NCBI RefSeq assembly: GCF_004345745.1
Contig: NZ_SLXJ01000002.1
Location: forward strand, 124,001-188,000
DNA from: Nicoletella semolina
Lineage (GTDB): Bacteria > Pseudomonadota > Gammaproteobacteria > Enterobacterales > Pasteurellaceae
DNA: 64,000 nt
Reading direction: 5' to 3'
Positions 1 to 10,270 of the stretch are shown here, piece after piece. The notes under the pieces are model-generated. The model was given only the letters and a program-made list of their open reading frames with translations, was not told where the DNA came from and made no database searches. The translations under genes and the position numbers were made by a program. The number at the start of each line of letters is the position of its first letter. Within the stretch, counting starts at the first letter, position 1.

Positions 1-1641
1 CGTGCGTTTATTGCTGCACGCAATGCTCACGAGGGGCAGTTTCGCTCGACTGGAGAGCCTTACATTACACACCCTGTTGCAGTCGCTTGCATCATTGCGG
101 AGATGAAATTAGATCACGAAGCGGTGATGGCGGCACTACTACACGATGTGATTGAAGATACGCCTTATACGGAAGAACAGCTTGCAGCGGAATTTGGTTG
201 TAGCACGGCTGAAATTGTGCAAGGGGTTTCAAAACTGGATAAACTGAAATTTCGCACACGCCAAGAAGCTCAAGTTGAGAACTTCCGTAAAATGATTTTG
301 GCAATGACCAAAGACATTCGAGTGGTGTTGATAAAGCTCGCTGACCGTACGCATAATATGCAAACGCTTGGTGCATTGCGTCCAGATAAACGCCAGCGTA
401 TTGCTAAAGAAACCCTTGAAATTTATGCACCACTGGCTCATCGCTTGGGTATGGAATACCTGAAAAATGAGTTAGGTGATCTTTGCTTAAAAGCAATGTA
501 TCCCCACCGTTATGAGGTGATTAAACGCTCTGTTGAAGCGGCTCGTGGCAATTTGCGTGAATTGATACAACGCCTATCTAGTGAAATGCAAGAAAGGCTG
601 GAAAACGTTGGCATTAAAGCTCGCATTTACGGTAAAGAGCGTCCACTTTATTATATTTACCAAAAAATGCAGGAAAAGCAGCAGCATTTTAATTCTATTT
701 TGGATATTTATAGTTTCCGCATTGTCGTTGAAAATCTAGATAATTGCTATCGAACATTGGGACAGATGCACGCATTGTATAAACCTCGTCCATTTCAAGT
801 GAAAGACTACATTGCTGTGCCTAAGACAAACGGCTACCAATCGCTTCACACCTCTATGATTGGTCCAAAAGGCGTGCCTGTTGATGTGCTGATTCGAACT
901 GAAGAAATGGATTTGATGGCACAGCTTGGTGTGGCTGCCTATTGGGGATACCAGCAGCAAAATACCAGCGTGCAGGCAAGGGCAAAACAATGGCTTCAAA
1001 GCATTGTCGAAATGCAGCAAAGTGCAGGAAATTCGGCGGAATTTATTGAGAATGTCAAATCTGATCTTTTCTCGAGTGATATTTATGTCTTTACACCAAA
1101 AGGTCGCATTGTACAGCTGCCAGCTAATGCGACAGCTATAGACTTTGCTTATGCGGTGCATACTGATATTGGTGATCGCTGCCTTGGTGCAGTGGTCGAT
1201 CATCAATCCTACCCACTTTCTCAACCATTGCAATCAGGGCAAACCATTGAGATAAAAACGGCTGAAACAGAATGCCTAAACGAGCTTTGGCTCAATTTTG
1301 TGGTAACTGCTCGAGCACGTTCTTGCATTCGTAACAGTCTAAAACGCCAAGAACGTAGTGAATTCATTGGAAGCACAACCTTGCATTCCTTAGACATTGC
1401 TCCTGAACTTGAAGCGGAAATTACCCTTGATCTTCTCAACGAGCAAGGCAACCTCGCAGCCGTGATTACGACTATTGCAAAAGTAAACAGCAATATTTTA
1501 AGTATTCAAAGTGAGCCAAAAGAAGACGGCATTCTCCAGGTTAATTTGCGGATTTCGGCCTCTGATGCTACCCATTTAAACAAAATCCTACACCAATTAA
1601 TGACATTAAATGGTGTAGTCAGAGCAAGTTGTAATAAATAA
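1..1641 (+). CDS. spoT: Bifunctional (p)ppGpp synthetase/hydrolase SpoT, 5' end outside the window, internally shortened
   Basis: Makes and mainly degrades (p)ppGpp, the stringent-response alarmone. The frame is open from base 1, so the start lies upstream. In order one sees the HD hydrolase domain (HDVIEDT, about 45 codons in), the RelA/SpoT synthetase domain (YSFRIVVENLDNCYRTLGQ and KTNGYQSLHTS), a TGS domain (DIYVFTPKGRIVQLPANAT) and a C-terminal ACT domain. Compared with the 702-residue E. coli protein as I remember it, about 130 residues are absent between TGS and ACT: most of the helical segment and the whole conserved-cysteine/zinc-finger region. The reading frame stays open across the seam (near bases 1330-1410), so this is an in-frame loss. 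The gene converges on mfd with only 5 bases between their ends. Confidence 0.93.
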   Translation, partial: RAFIAARNAHEGQFRSTGEPYITHPVAVACIIAEMKLDHEAVMAALLHDVIEDTPYTEEQLAAEFGCSTAEIVQGVSKLDKLKFRTRQEAQVENFRKMILAMTKDIRVVLIKLADRTHNMQTLGALRPDKRQRIAKETLEIYAPLAHRLGMEYLKNELGDLCLKAMYPHRYEVIKRSVEAARGNLRELIQRLSSEMQERLENVGIKARIYGKERPLYYIYQKMQEKQQHFNSILDIYSFRIVVENLDNCYRTLGQMHALYKPRPFQVKDYIAVPKTNGYQSLHTSMIGPKGVPVDVLIRTEEMDLMAQLGVAAYWGYQQQNTSVQARAKQWLQSIVEMQQSAGNSAEFIENVKSDLFSSDIYVFTPKGRIVQLPANATAIDFAYAVHTDIGDRCLGAVVDHQSYPLSQPLQSGQTIEIKTAETECLNELWLNFVVTARARSCIRNSLKRQERSEFIGSTTLHSLDIAPELEAEITLDLLNEQGNLAAVITTIAKVNSNILSIQSEPKEDGILQVNLRISASDATHLNKILHQLMTLNGVVRASCNK

Positions 1642-1646
1642 AGTTG

Positions 1647-4600
1647 TTATGCCGATAACTTTGCAATCAGCTCTTCAACAAATTTCAGTCTGTCTGAAGA
1701 GTTCGTGAGCGGTAAGTTGAATCGAAATTTTTGCTGCCCTTCAAATTTATAAACGCTCTTATTTGCTTGTATCAGTTGCAAAAATTTCGTTGGGTCAGGC
1801 TGTGCAGTGGGTTTAAATTCCAAATAACCGCCATTTATTCCAGCCTCGATCTTCTTTAAACCTAGTGGCGTTGCGAGGTGGCGAAGCTGGGTAATTTGAA
1901 ATAGATTACGAGTGGATTCAGGGAGTATTCCAAAGCGATCGATAAGTTCCACTTTCAGATCTTTCAATGCTTCTGCATTCTCTGTACTGGCAATCCGTTT
2001 ATAAAAGGACAAACGGATATTCACATCAGCAATATAGTCCTCAGGCAACAACGCAGGCACTCGTAATTCAATCTCTACTTGATTTTGAGTAATTTCATCA
2101 AGCGTTGGCTCTCGTCCGTCTTGCAATGCTTTAACTGCATTTTCCAACAAATCCATATACAGTGAGAAACCGATACTTTCAATTTGTCCACTTTGCTCTG
2201 AACCCAATAACTCGCCAGCCCCTCGGATTTCCAAATCGTGCGTTGCTAGCACAAAGCCTGCCCCAAGATTATCAATCGAACTTAATGCCTCTAGTCGCTG
2301 TTTTGCATCTTTTGTCAGCATTTTAGGGGGAGGGGTGAGTAAATAGGCGTATGCTTGATGATGAGAGCGTCCTACTCGTCCACGCAGTTGATGTAGCTGT
2401 GCCAGACCAAATTTATCTGCTCGATCGATAATAATCGTATTCGCTGTCGGCACATCAATACCTGTCTCAATAATCGTGGAGCAAACTAAGACATTAAAAC
2501 GTTGATGGTAAAAATCATTCATAACACGTTCTAAATCACGCTCTCGCATTTGTCCGTGTCCAATCACAATGCGTGCTTCTGGTACAAGTTCTGCCAATTT
2601 AGTCGCACAATTCTCAATAGTTGCTACATCGTTGTGTAGATAATAGACTTGTCCGCCTCGCAAAATCTCACGCAAAATGGCTTCTCGAATAACATTATCA
2701 TCACCTTGTCGTACAAAGGTTTTTATGGTCAGGCGACGAGCAGGAGGACTGGCAATAATGGATAAATCTCGCATTCCGTTTAGTGCCATATTCAGCGTTC
2801 TTGGAATAGGTGTTGCGGTTAGCGTGAGAATATCAACGTTAGCACGAAGTTGCTTAATTTTTTCTTTTTGACGAACACCAAAACGGTGTTCTTCATCAAT
2901 GATGAGCAGCCCCAAATCACGGAATTGAATATCATCTTGTAATAGCTTATGTGTACCAACGAGAATATCAATTTTCCCCTCTGCAACATTGGCTAAAATC
3001 GCTTTTTGCTCTTTTGCTGTTTTAAAACGTGATAACACTTCGACATTAATGGGATAATTGGCGAAACGATCTTTAAAATTCTCAAAATGTTGTTGAGCCA
3101 AAAGCGTAGTAGGAACGAGTACGGCAACTTGCTTATGATTTTCCACCGCTAAGAATGTAGCTCGCATAGCGACTTCTGTTTTACCAAACCCAACATCGCC
3201 ACAGACCAGTCTGTCCATCGCTTTCGCTTGGCACATATCACTGATGACCGCATTAATCGCCATTTGCTGATCTTCTGTCTCTTCAAATGGAAAGGTACTG
3301 CTAAATTGCACGAAACTCTCACGATCATACTTAAATGCAAAGCCTCGCTGTGATTCTCGTTTAGCATACACATCTAATAATTCAGCCGCGACATCACGAA
3401 TTTTTTCAGCGGCTTTCTGACGGGTTCTTACCCACGCCTCGCTACCGAGTTTGTGTAAAGGAGCGGTTTCATCTGATCCGCCAATGTAACGAGAAATAAG
3501 ATGAAGCGAAGCCACTGGCACATACAGTTTTGCTTCATTGGCATATTGCAAGACCAGATATTCTGCTTTAATGCCACCTGTATCTAACACTGTTAGACCC
3601 GCATAACGTCCTACGCCATTTTCCAAATGCACAACCGCTTGCCCTATTTTTAACTCTGCTAGATTGCGAATTAACGTGTCAGGATTGACGGTTTTACGAT
3701 TTTTTTCTGCTCTTTTTGAATGTACCTTTTCACCCAGCAGATCGGTTTCGCAAATAATTGCCAATTTCTCACCGCTTGCATTTTCAATGATAAATCCTTG
3801 ATCAAGCGATGACACCATTAACGACATTGAAGAATCAATATCAGCGAGCGATTTCACTTGCTTTGGTTTAATTTTTAAGGGAGCAAGTAGTTCAAGTAAT
3901 GTTTCTCGCCTCCCCTCACTCTCCACTGAGAGTAAAATTTGCCCTTTAAATGCCTCTCGAAACTGATTGAATGCAACAAAAGGATCTTTCTGTCCTGATA
4001 GCACTGCAATGGCAGGCAGAGCCACAAGGTTGGCATTTTGCTTAGCGGTCGATTTTCTAATTTTTTCTGCAACCAAACTTAGGCGTGGATAACCTTTTAA
4101 TAAGCGATGAATTTGCTCCAGTGAAAACCATAATTGCTCTGGCGGTAATAGCGGTCGCATCGGATCAACCCGCCGACTTTCATAACGCTCTCTCGCATCT
4201 TTATGGAATTGTTCCGCCTTTTCTCTGATCCCATCAAAGGTGATAAATAGCGTATTTTTAGCAAGATAATCAAATAAGCTCGCCATTTCAGTAAAAAACA
4301 ATGGCTGCCAATATTCAATCCCTGCGTTTAGAATCCCCTTACTCACTTGCTGATAAATATGTTCAGGCTCACGGCGGACTTCGCCAAATTGCTCACGAAA
4401 TTTTGTCCGAAAATGTTCAATGCCAGTGCTGTCTGTTGGGAATTCGTGGGCAGGTAATAAGTTAATTTCGGTGATTTCGTGGATCGTACGCTGGCTATCC
4501 ACATCAAAAGTGCGAATAGAATCAATTTCATCATCAAAAAAATCCAAACGAAACGGACTGTCTGACCCCATCGGATAGAGATCAAGCAATGCCCCCCGCA

Positions 4601-5099
4601 CCGCATATTCACCAAATTCTAGCACCTGCTCAACTGCTCGATACCCAGCATTTTCTAATTGTAAACGGAGAGCTTGAATCGAAAAACGATCGCCTTTTTT
4701 GATTAACAATACATTATTTGCCAAATAGCTCGGAGGACAAACTTTCTGTAGCAACGTGGTGATTGGTAGCAAGACAATCTGTTTACTGCTTTGTTGTAAA
4801 TGAAACAATGCCGATAAACGAGCGGAAATAATTTCCTGATGAGGCGAAAAATTATCGTAAGGTAAGGTTTCCCAATCTGGAAAAAGTTGTACAGGTAACG
4901 TAGTGAATTGCGGCAGGCTTTTCTCCAAACGTAACGCAGTATGCGTGTCAGGCGTGATAACTAAACTTAAGCCATCAAATTGTTCAGCAGTTTGCACAAT
5001 CGCAAGGGTATCAGAATGCCCGATTAGATTGCCTAACGTTTGATGATCTTGAAATTTTCCATTTGTCTGAGGTAGGTTGATATTAAGATTGAATGTCAT
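1647..5099 (-). CDS. mfd: Transcription-repair coupling factor Mfd
   Basis: ATP-dependent translocase that removes RNA polymerase stalled at DNA lesions and recruits UvrA. The length of 1150 residues is usual for the family. The N-terminal third is the UvrB-like module, which has lost helicase activity in this family. The RNA-polymerase-interacting segment is around residue 480-560 (KIGQAVVHLENGVGRYAGL). The RecG-like motor follows, with Walker A GDVGFGKTE, the DEEH box (IDEEHRFGVRQ) and helicase motif VI (QLRGRVGRS). The C-terminal part is the UvrA-masking domain. The start at 5099 gives a normal N-terminus. It is transcribed alone and is divergent from metR. Confidence 0.97.
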   Translation of the reverse strand: MTFNLNINLPQTNGKFQDHQTLGNLIGHSDTLAIVQTAEQFDGLSLVITPDTHTALRLEKSLPQFTTLPVQLFPDWETLPYDNFSPHQEIISARLSALFHLQQSSKQIVLLPITTLLQKVCPPSYLANNVLLIKKGDRFSIQALRLQLENAGYRAVEQVLEFGEYAVRGALLDLYPMGSDSPFRLDFFDDEIDSIRTFDVDSQRTIHEITEINLLPAHEFPTDSTGIEHFRTKFREQFGEVRREPEHIYQQVSKGILNAGIEYWQPLFFTEMASLFDYLAKNTLFITFDGIREKAEQFHKDARERYESRRVDPMRPLLPPEQLWFSLEQIHRLLKGYPRLSLVAEKIRKSTAKQNANLVALPAIAVLSGQKDPFVAFNQFREAFKGQILLSVESEGRRETLLELLAPLKIKPKQVKSLADIDSSMSLMVSSLDQGFIIENASGEKLAIICETDLLGEKVHSKRAEKNRKTVNPDTLIRNLAELKIGQAVVHLENGVGRYAGLTVLDTGGIKAEYLVLQYANEAKLYVPVASLHLISRYIGGSDETAPLHKLGSEAWVRTRQKAAEKIRDVAAELLDVYAKRESQRGFAFKYDRESFVQFSSTFPFEETEDQQMAINAVISDMCQAKAMDRLVCGDVGFGKTEVAMRATFLAVENHKQVAVLVPTTLLAQQHFENFKDRFANYPINVEVLSRFKTAKEQKAILANVAEGKIDILVGTHKLLQDDIQFRDLGLLIIDEEHRFGVRQKEKIKQLRANVDILTLTATPIPRTLNMALNGMRDLSIIASPPARRLTIKTFVRQGDDNVIREAILREILRGGQVYYLHNDVATIENCATKLAELVPEARIVIGHGQMRERDLERVMNDFYHQRFNVLVCSTIIETGIDVPTANTIIIDRADKFGLAQLHQLRGRVGRSHHQAYAYLLTPPPKMLTKDAKQRLEALSSIDNLGAGFVLATHDLEIRGAGELLGSEQSGQIESIGFSLYMDLLENAVKALQDGREPTLDEITQNQVEIELRVPALLPEDYIADVNIRLSFYKRIASTENAEALKDLKVELIDRFGILPESTRNLFQITQLRHLATPLGLKKIEAGINGGYLEFKPTAQPDPTKFLQLIQANKSVYKFEGQQKFRFNLPLTNSSDRLKFVEELIAKLSA

Positions 5100-5314
5100 A
5101 AGCGGTCATTTTCTCGTGAAATTTTGCAAATTTTTATCGCTATAATAAAGAATTTAGCCAAATTCTGCCAAGAGATCTTAGGTTAAACGCCGTAAAATGT
5201 GATCTGTGTTGCGTGTTATATTGATTTACTCCTTTCTCCCCTATGTTATGATCATTTTATTTGCTAGTATTCTAGCATTACCCCTTCAGATATTTTTAGT
5301 TAGGAAATGCTTAA

Positions 5315-6241
5315 ATGAAACCGCATTTTTTAGAGTTACGCCACCTAAAAACACTGCTTGCTTTAAAAGAAAGTGGCAGCGTTTCATCAGCAGCAAAACG
5401 TATTCATCTCACACAATCAGCACTCTCACATCAAATTAAACTTCTAGAAGAGCAATACGAATTACCGCTGTTTGAGCGAAAAACGCAACCTATCCACTTC
5501 ACCCCTGCTGGAGAGCGTTTAGTTCAGCTCGCACAAGATATTTTACCAAAGGTGATAGAGGCTGAATCGGATCTTATTCGAGTAAAACAAGGCGAAGTGG
5601 GTGAACTACGTATTGCGGTGGAATGTCACACTTGTTTTGATTGGCTAATGCCCGCAATGGATCGATTTCGCCAGAGTTGGGGATTGGTTGAATTAGATAT
5701 TGTATCGGGTTTTCATACTGACACAGTCGGTCTACTGCTCAATCACCGTGCTGACTGGGCGGTAGTTGCCAAAAAAGAAGACACCAGTGGTATTATTTAC
5801 AACCCTTTGTTTTCATATGAAATGGTGGCAATTTGCTCAAAAGATCACCCTCTTGCTCAAAAAATGATTTGGGAAGCAGAAGATTTTCGTCACGAAACAT
5901 TAATCCACTACCCTGTCCCTGATGATATGCTGGATTTATTGCGTAAAGTGCTGTATCCCGTTGGGATTAATCCCACTCGCCGTACCAGCGAGTTGACCAT
6001 CGCCATTATTCAGCTTGTAGCCAGTCGCCGAGGCGTTGCCGCACTACCTTATTGGGCAGTAAAACCTTATTTAGAAAGAGGCTATGTTGTTGCTCGTAAA
6101 ATTACTAAAAAAGGACTGTACAGTAACCTCTATGGAGCAATGCGAGAATCCGATCTGCCTACCGTCTATATTGATGATTTTCATAAGACTGTCAAAGCAG
6201 AGAGCTTTGCCACTTTACCTGATTTGTTGGTATTGGAATAG
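5315..6241 (+). CDS. metR: LysR-family transcriptional activator of methionine genes, MetR
   Basis: A 308-residue LysR-type regulator. The winged helix-turn-helix is at residues 7-66 (LRHLKTLLALKESGSVSSAA, then TQSALSHQIKLLEEQ), followed by a periplasmic-binding-protein-like effector domain. The effector domain resembles MetR in several places (RIAVECHTCFDWLMPAM; TIAIIQLVASRRGVAALPYW). MetR uses homocysteine as co-inducer to activate metE/metF-type genes; none lies in this window, so the target is inferred from the family. It is divergent from mfd with 215 bases between them. Confidence 0.87.
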   Translation: MKPHFLELRHLKTLLALKESGSVSSAAKRIHLTQSALSHQIKLLEEQYELPLFERKTQPIHFTPAGERLVQLAQDILPKVIEAESDLIRVKQGEVGELRIAVECHTCFDWLMPAMDRFRQSWGLVELDIVSGFHTDTVGLLLNHRADWAVVAKKEDTSGIIYNPLFSYEMVAICSKDHPLAQKMIWEAEDFRHETLIHYPVPDDMLDLLRKVLYPVGINPTRRTSELTIAIIQLVASRRGVAALPYWAVKPYLERGYVVARKITKKGLYSNLYGAMRESDLPTVYIDDFHKTVKAESFATLPDLLVLE

Positions 6242-6294
6242 GATTTAGTAAGGGTCATTTAAAGGATTTAATTAAGGTTATCATTTTTTCTGAT

Positions 6295-6540
6295 TTAAAA
6301 ATCAGAGGCTCGTTGAGTCCGAATAAGCTCAACCATTGCTCGCAGGGGAGCGGTGGGTGCTTTTTCTTGTCCCATAAGCCAGCGGAATAATTCGGGATCT
6401 GTGAATTGGAGCATTTCGGCGAAAGTAATCTGCTGAGTTTCATTGAGGGTGTCAAAATATTGTTGGTAGAATGGCATAATGAGCATGTCTAATTCACGCA
6501 TTCCACGCCGACATTGCCATTCAAGATGAAATCGGTTCAT
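6295..6540 (-). CDS. sdhE: FAD assembly factor SdhE
   Basis: An 81-residue protein of the SdhE/YgfY family, which promotes covalent FAD attachment to the flavoprotein subunits of succinate dehydrogenase and fumarate reductase. The diagnostic RGMxELD motif is RGMRELD at residues 12-18, next to the usual short helical bundle. The start codon overlaps the stop of ispH (TAATG), so it is the last gene of the mog-glnB-lspA-ispH-sdhE run and probably translationally coupled. It is slightly shorter than E. coli SdhE (88 residues). Confidence 0.9.
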   Translation of the reverse strand: MNRFHLEWQCRRGMRELDMLIMPFYQQYFDTLNETQQITFAEMLQFTDPELFRWLMGQEKAPTAPLRAMVELIRTQRASDF

Positions 6541-7484
6541 TATGCGACCTCGGTGATGCGTAATTCTCGTGGCACTTCAAATACGGTGTTTTCTTCGCAG
6601 CCCTCAAGTTCGTTTACTTCTGTTACGCCTAAGGTTTTTAAATGCTCTACAACGGATTGTACGAGGATTTCAGGAGCAGAAGCACCTGCTGTGATACCGA
6701 TGGCATCTACGTCCTTTAGCCAAGTTGGATCAATGTCTTGCGGACCGTCAATCAATTTTGAAGGTGTACCCATACGAGAAGCAAGCTCGGCTAAACGGTT
6801 AGAATTAGAGGAATTTTTGCTCCCTACAACTAAAACCAGTTGGGTGAGCTTTGCCAGCTCTCGTACCGCTTGTTGGCGATTGGTGGTTGCATAGCAAATA
6901 TCATTTTTTCGTGGTCCTTGAATAGCAGGGTATTTTTTTTTCAGTGCTTCAATAACATCGCTAGTGTCGTCAATAGATAGTGTGGTTTGTGTCATAAACG
7001 TGAGGTTTAATTCCCCTTTCAAGCTAAGCTTTGCGATATCTTCTACATCTTCTACTAAGAAAATTCCACCTTGAGGATTATCATATTGTCCAATAGTACC
7101 AACAACTTCAGGGTGTCCTTCGTGTCCAATTAAAATTGCTTTAATCCCTTTTTTACTAGCTCGAGCGACCTGCATATGAACTTTAGTTACAAGAGGGCAT
7201 GTAGCATCAAAGACTTTGAGTTTCCGTTGTTTTGCCTCTTGACGTACCGCTTGGGAAACACCGTGAGCGGAGAAAATAACAATCGCTCCATCAGGCACTT
7301 CATCTAGCTCTTCAACAAACACCGCCCCCTTTGCTTTTAGTCCGTCCACAACGAAACGGTTATGTACCACTTCGTGGCGGACATAAATCGGTGAACCGTG
7401 AATTTCGAGTGCTAATTCGACAATAGAAATCGCTCGATCAACGCCTGCACAAAATCCTCGTGGATTGGCTAAGATAATTTTCAT
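6540..7484 (-). CDS. ispH: 4-hydroxy-3-methylbut-2-enyl diphosphate reductase IspH
   Basis: Last enzyme of the MEP isoprenoid pathway, an iron-sulfur reductase making IPP and DMAPP from HMBPP. The protein has 314 residues. The three cluster-binding cysteines lie in [11 protein letters not shown] (Cys12), [11 protein letters not shown] (about Cys96) and [11 protein letters not shown] (about Cys197). The catalytic glutamate region is also present. It overlaps lspA by one base at its start and sdhE at its end. An lspA-ispH pairing is common in proteobacteria. Confidence 0.97.
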   Translation of the reverse strand: MKIILANPRGFCAGVDRAISIVELALEIHGSPIYVRHEVVHNRFVVDGLKAKGAVFVEELDEVPDGAIVIFSAHGVSQAVRQEAKQRKLKVFDATCPLVTKVHMQVARASKKGIKAILIGHEGHPEVVGTIGQYDNPQGGIFLVEDVEDIAKLSLKGELNLTFMTQTTLSIDDTSDVIEALKKKYPAIQGPRKNDICYATTNRQQAVRELAKLTQLVLVVGSKNSSNSNRLAELASRMGTPSKLIDGPQDIDPTWLKDVDAIGITAGASAPEILVQSVVEHLKTLGVTEVNELEGCEENTVFEVPRELRITEVA

Positions 7485-8002
7485 TATGGATTACTCTTAT
7501 TGTTATGGTGTCTATTGCTTTTTTTGCTACTACGGTATTCGAGAATGGATTCTAAAATTAGCAGTGCTGCTCCCATTACGATACTAATATCGGCAAGATT
7601 AAATATGGGGTAATGATAAATATCCCAATAAAAGTGCAAAAAATCAACGACATAGCCGTGATAAGCTCGGTCTATTGCGTTGCCTATTGCACCACCAATA
7701 ATCATTGCATAGGCGATATTTTGCAATCGCTGTGATGATTTGTTTTTATACAAAGTGATGATTAACACTATTGAAATAATGACAGCAAGTCCTAAGAAAA
7801 AATATTTTTGCCAGCCTGAATGATCAGCTAAAAAGCTGAATGCCGCACCATAGTTGCGAGCATAGGTTAAATTAAAAACGGGTAAAATATTGATAGTTTC
7901 GTGCAGCTCAAAACGTTGCACGACAATATATTTGCTCAATAGATCGGCAGTGATGACGCCCAGACTAAGCCACAACCAACGCAGACCTGAGATCGATTTC
8001 AT
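7484..8002 (-). CDS. lspA: Prolipoprotein signal peptidase LspA
   Basis: Membrane aspartyl protease that removes lipoprotein signal peptides after diacylglyceryl transfer. It has 172 residues and four predicted membrane segments. The conserved catalytic-Asp regions are visible: [15 protein letters not shown] and [10 protein letters not shown]. It feeds lipoproteins such as LptM and the M48 protease encoded in this window. It is followed directly by ispH with a one-base overlap and preceded by glnB 66 bases upstream. Confidence 0.96.
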   Translation of the reverse strand: MKSISGLRWLWLSLGVITADLLSKYIVVQRFELHETINILPVFNLTYARNYGAAFSFLADHSGWQKYFFLGLAVIISIVLIITLYKNKSSQRLQNIAYAMIIGGAIGNAIDRAYHGYVVDFLHFYWDIYHYPIFNLADISIVMGAALLILESILEYRSSKKSNRHHNNKSNP

Positions 8003-8068
8003 TATAATATTTCCTTTTAAATGGTGAGTGAATATAAAATTTTTGCAAAAAAGCGTTAAATCAGACCG

Positions 8069-8416
<348 letters not shown>

Positions 8417-9049
8417 TTATCGTCTTGCGGATTTTGGGCGGAAACTTTCGCAGATCTCAGCATTTGTTTCAACATAAATATTACTTAATAGCTGTAGGCA
8501 ATAGGGGACTGCACTAAAAATGCCTCGAACAATCGCTTTTCCATCAGTATCTTTTACCCCTTCAAGCGTTTCTTTAATCGCTTTAGGTTGCCCTGGTAAA
8601 TTTAAGATAAGCGAATGATGACGAATGACGCCGACTTGGCGAGATAGAAGGGCAGTCGGGACGAAATGTAGGCTTACTTGACGCATTTGTTCACCAAAAC
8701 CTGGCATTTCACGATGTGCAACGGCAAGTGTCGCATCTGGGGTTACATCACGCTTAGCAGGTCCTGTGCCACCTGTTGTTAAGACAAGATGACAACCAAG
8801 AGTGTCTACTAGTTCGGTTAATGTTTGTTCTATAATAGCTTGTTCATCAGGTATCAGGCGAGTTTCGTATTCAATAGGCGTTTGAAGAGCGGCGTTGAGC
8901 CATTGGGTTAATGCTGGAATGCCTTCATCAAGATAAATACCTTTTGAGGCTCGATCAGAGACAGACACCAAGCCAATTTTTAGTTTCTCTTGGCTAGGGT
9001 AAGCAATATTGGGAGAAGGCGTATTATTAGAATCAGCGGTCATTTTCAC
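8417..9049 (-). CDS. mog: Molybdopterin adenylyltransferase MogA
   Basis: Adenylylates molybdopterin before molybdenum insertion in molybdenum cofactor synthesis. The 210-residue protein has the MoeA/MogA fold motifs TTGGTGPAKRDVTPDAT and LPGQPKAIKETL, plus the N-terminal IGLVSVSDRAS. An alternative in-frame ATG two codons further in (9043) is possible. No other moa/moe genes are adjacent. It is followed by glnB after 9 bases. Confidence 0.92.
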   Translation of the reverse strand: MKMTADSNNTPSPNIAYPSQEKLKIGLVSVSDRASKGIYLDEGIPALTQWLNAALQTPIEYETRLIPDEQAIIEQTLTELVDTLGCHLVLTTGGTGPAKRDVTPDATLAVAHREMPGFGEQMRQVSLHFVPTALLSRQVGVIRHHSLILNLPGQPKAIKETLEGVKDTDGKAIVRGIFSAVPYCLQLLSNIYVETNAEICESFRPKSARR

Positions 9050-9100
9050 TCACTTTTTTGCATCGTGTAATAGGATATTCTGCATTTCAATAACTAGGCA

Positions 9101-9481
9101 CTATTCTAGCGTGGACGGCGGATTTCCTAAAGTCTTTATCCGAAAGAAGAAATAATAATATTGAAATATGATGACAGCGATCAGCGTTATTTTTCCCCAA
9201 ATATTTGGAATCGTGAAAAAGGCGAGCAAGCAGAACGGAGCAGAAAATGCCAAAATACCAATTTTCTGTTTGAGTGTCATTGAGCGAGTTTGGTCAAATT
9301 CTTTCAGGTATTTTTGGTAGAGTTTGGTTTGCATAAACCAGTGTTGGAGACGTTCTGATCCTTTGCCAAAGCAATAGAGAGCCAAGAGTAAGAAAGGGGT
9401 GGTGGGCAAACCTGGCACGACGATACCGATGATGCCTAAAGTAATGCTTGAAAAGCCTAATAAAATAAAAACGAGCTTCAT
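9101..9481 (-). CDS. YbaN-family inner-membrane protein (DUF454)
   Basis: A 126-residue membrane protein of the DUF454/YbaN family, with no established biochemical role. The family signature [19 protein letters not shown] lies in the first membrane hairpin, followed by a short cytoplasmic segment and two more hydrophobic stretches near residues 75-110. The start overlaps the last four bases of lpxH (ATGA), so the two are probably translationally coupled. That coupling suggests, but does not show, a link to the envelope. Confidence 0.88.
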   Translation of the reverse strand: MKLVFILLGFSSITLGIIGIVVPGLPTTPFLLLALYCFGKGSERLQHWFMQTKLYQKYLKEFDQTRSMTLKQKIGILAFSAPFCLLAFFTIPNIWGKITLIAVIIFQYYYFFFRIKTLGNPPSTLE

Positions 9482-10233
9482 TTTTCCTCGATAAAATTAA
9501 AACCAGATTCATTGATCACTAGAATTGATGCGACAGCTTGTCGTTGTTTTATTTTCCCATTGCCAAGAACCTTCCAATCACCTAGCACAATCCGAGTAAA
9601 AGCGTCAGTTGCAGAATTTTGTATAAAATGCACCGCTTGTTTATGGGTGTGTCCGTGAATCAGCCAGTCTGCTTGATAGGATTTGACCACTTTAGCGGTA
9701 AAATCTGGATTAACGTCCATCATTGTAAGAGATTTTCTGCCTTTGTCTGCTTGGCTTTGAAGGCGAATTTTCTTTGCTATTTTTAATCTTATCCATAAGG
9801 GCAGTAAAAGGAATAGACGCTGTAGCCATTTTTGATGTACCTTACGCCTAAATTGCTGGTAGCGTACATCATCGGTGCAGAGTGTATCGCCGTGGCAAAG
9901 CAGGATTTTTTTGCCATATAATTCAATGAGGTGGTAATCAGGCAGAATAATGACGCCTGTTTCTTTAGCAAATTGTTTTCCGATCAAAAAATCCCGATTG
10001 CCGCAGATGAAATAACAATTAACGCCTTGCCTTGTGAGTGAGGACAGGGCGGATTTAACCTGCTCAATCAGTGGTGAGTGTTCATCATCGCCGATCCAAA
10101 AATCAAACAGATCACCGAGAATATAAACCGAGTTTGCAAGCGGTGCGTTTTGTTGCAAAAAATGCAAAAAGCGTTTGGTGAGTTCTGGTTGAGACTCATT
10201 GAGATGCAGATCGGCGATAAAATAGTGGCTCAT
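9478..10233 (-). CDS. lpxH: UDP-2,3-diacylglucosamine diphosphatase LpxH
   Basis: Peripheral inner-membrane phosphoesterase that makes lipid X from UDP-2,3-diacylglucosamine in lipid A synthesis. The 251-residue protein carries the calcineurin-type metal motifs [35 protein letters not shown] and [10 protein letters not shown] in the expected order. It lies between a DUF1523 gene 37 bases upstream and the overlapping DUF454 gene downstream. An uptake-signal word falls inside the gene at 9632-9640. Confidence 0.96.
   Translation of the reverse strand: MSHYFIADLHLNESQPELTKRFLHFLQQNAPLANSVYILGDLFDFWIGDDEHSPLIEQVKSALSSLTRQGVNCYFICGNRDFLIGKQFAKETGVIILPDYHLIELYGKKILLCHGDTLCTDDVRYQQFRRKVHQKWLQRLFLLLPLWIRLKIAKKIRLQSQADKGRKSLTMMDVNPDFTAKVVKSYQADWLIHGHTHKQAVHFIQNSATDAFTRIVLGDWKVLGNGKIKQRQAVASILVINESGFNFIEEK
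9632..9640 (-). repeat. DNA uptake signal word ACAAGCGGT
   Basis: Exact 9-base Actinobacillus-type uptake word, on the minus strand, within lpxH. Confidence 0.85.
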
Positions 10234-10270
10234 AAATTCTCAATTAAAAAGCAGCAATCAACGATGTTAA

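Noticed and set aside
736-1233. Long open frame on the minus strand inside spoT
   Set aside because: It is antisense to a well-conserved synthetase/TGS region, has no ribosome site and resembles no family.
1320-1440. SpoT shortening caused by frameshift or stop
   Set aside because: The frame is continuous from TGS to ACT with no stop. It is an in-frame loss, not a broken gene.
5206-5439. Open frame upstream of and overlapping metR
   Set aside because: The 3' half lies in another frame of the conserved MetR helix-turn-helix and the start has no Shine-Dalgarno.
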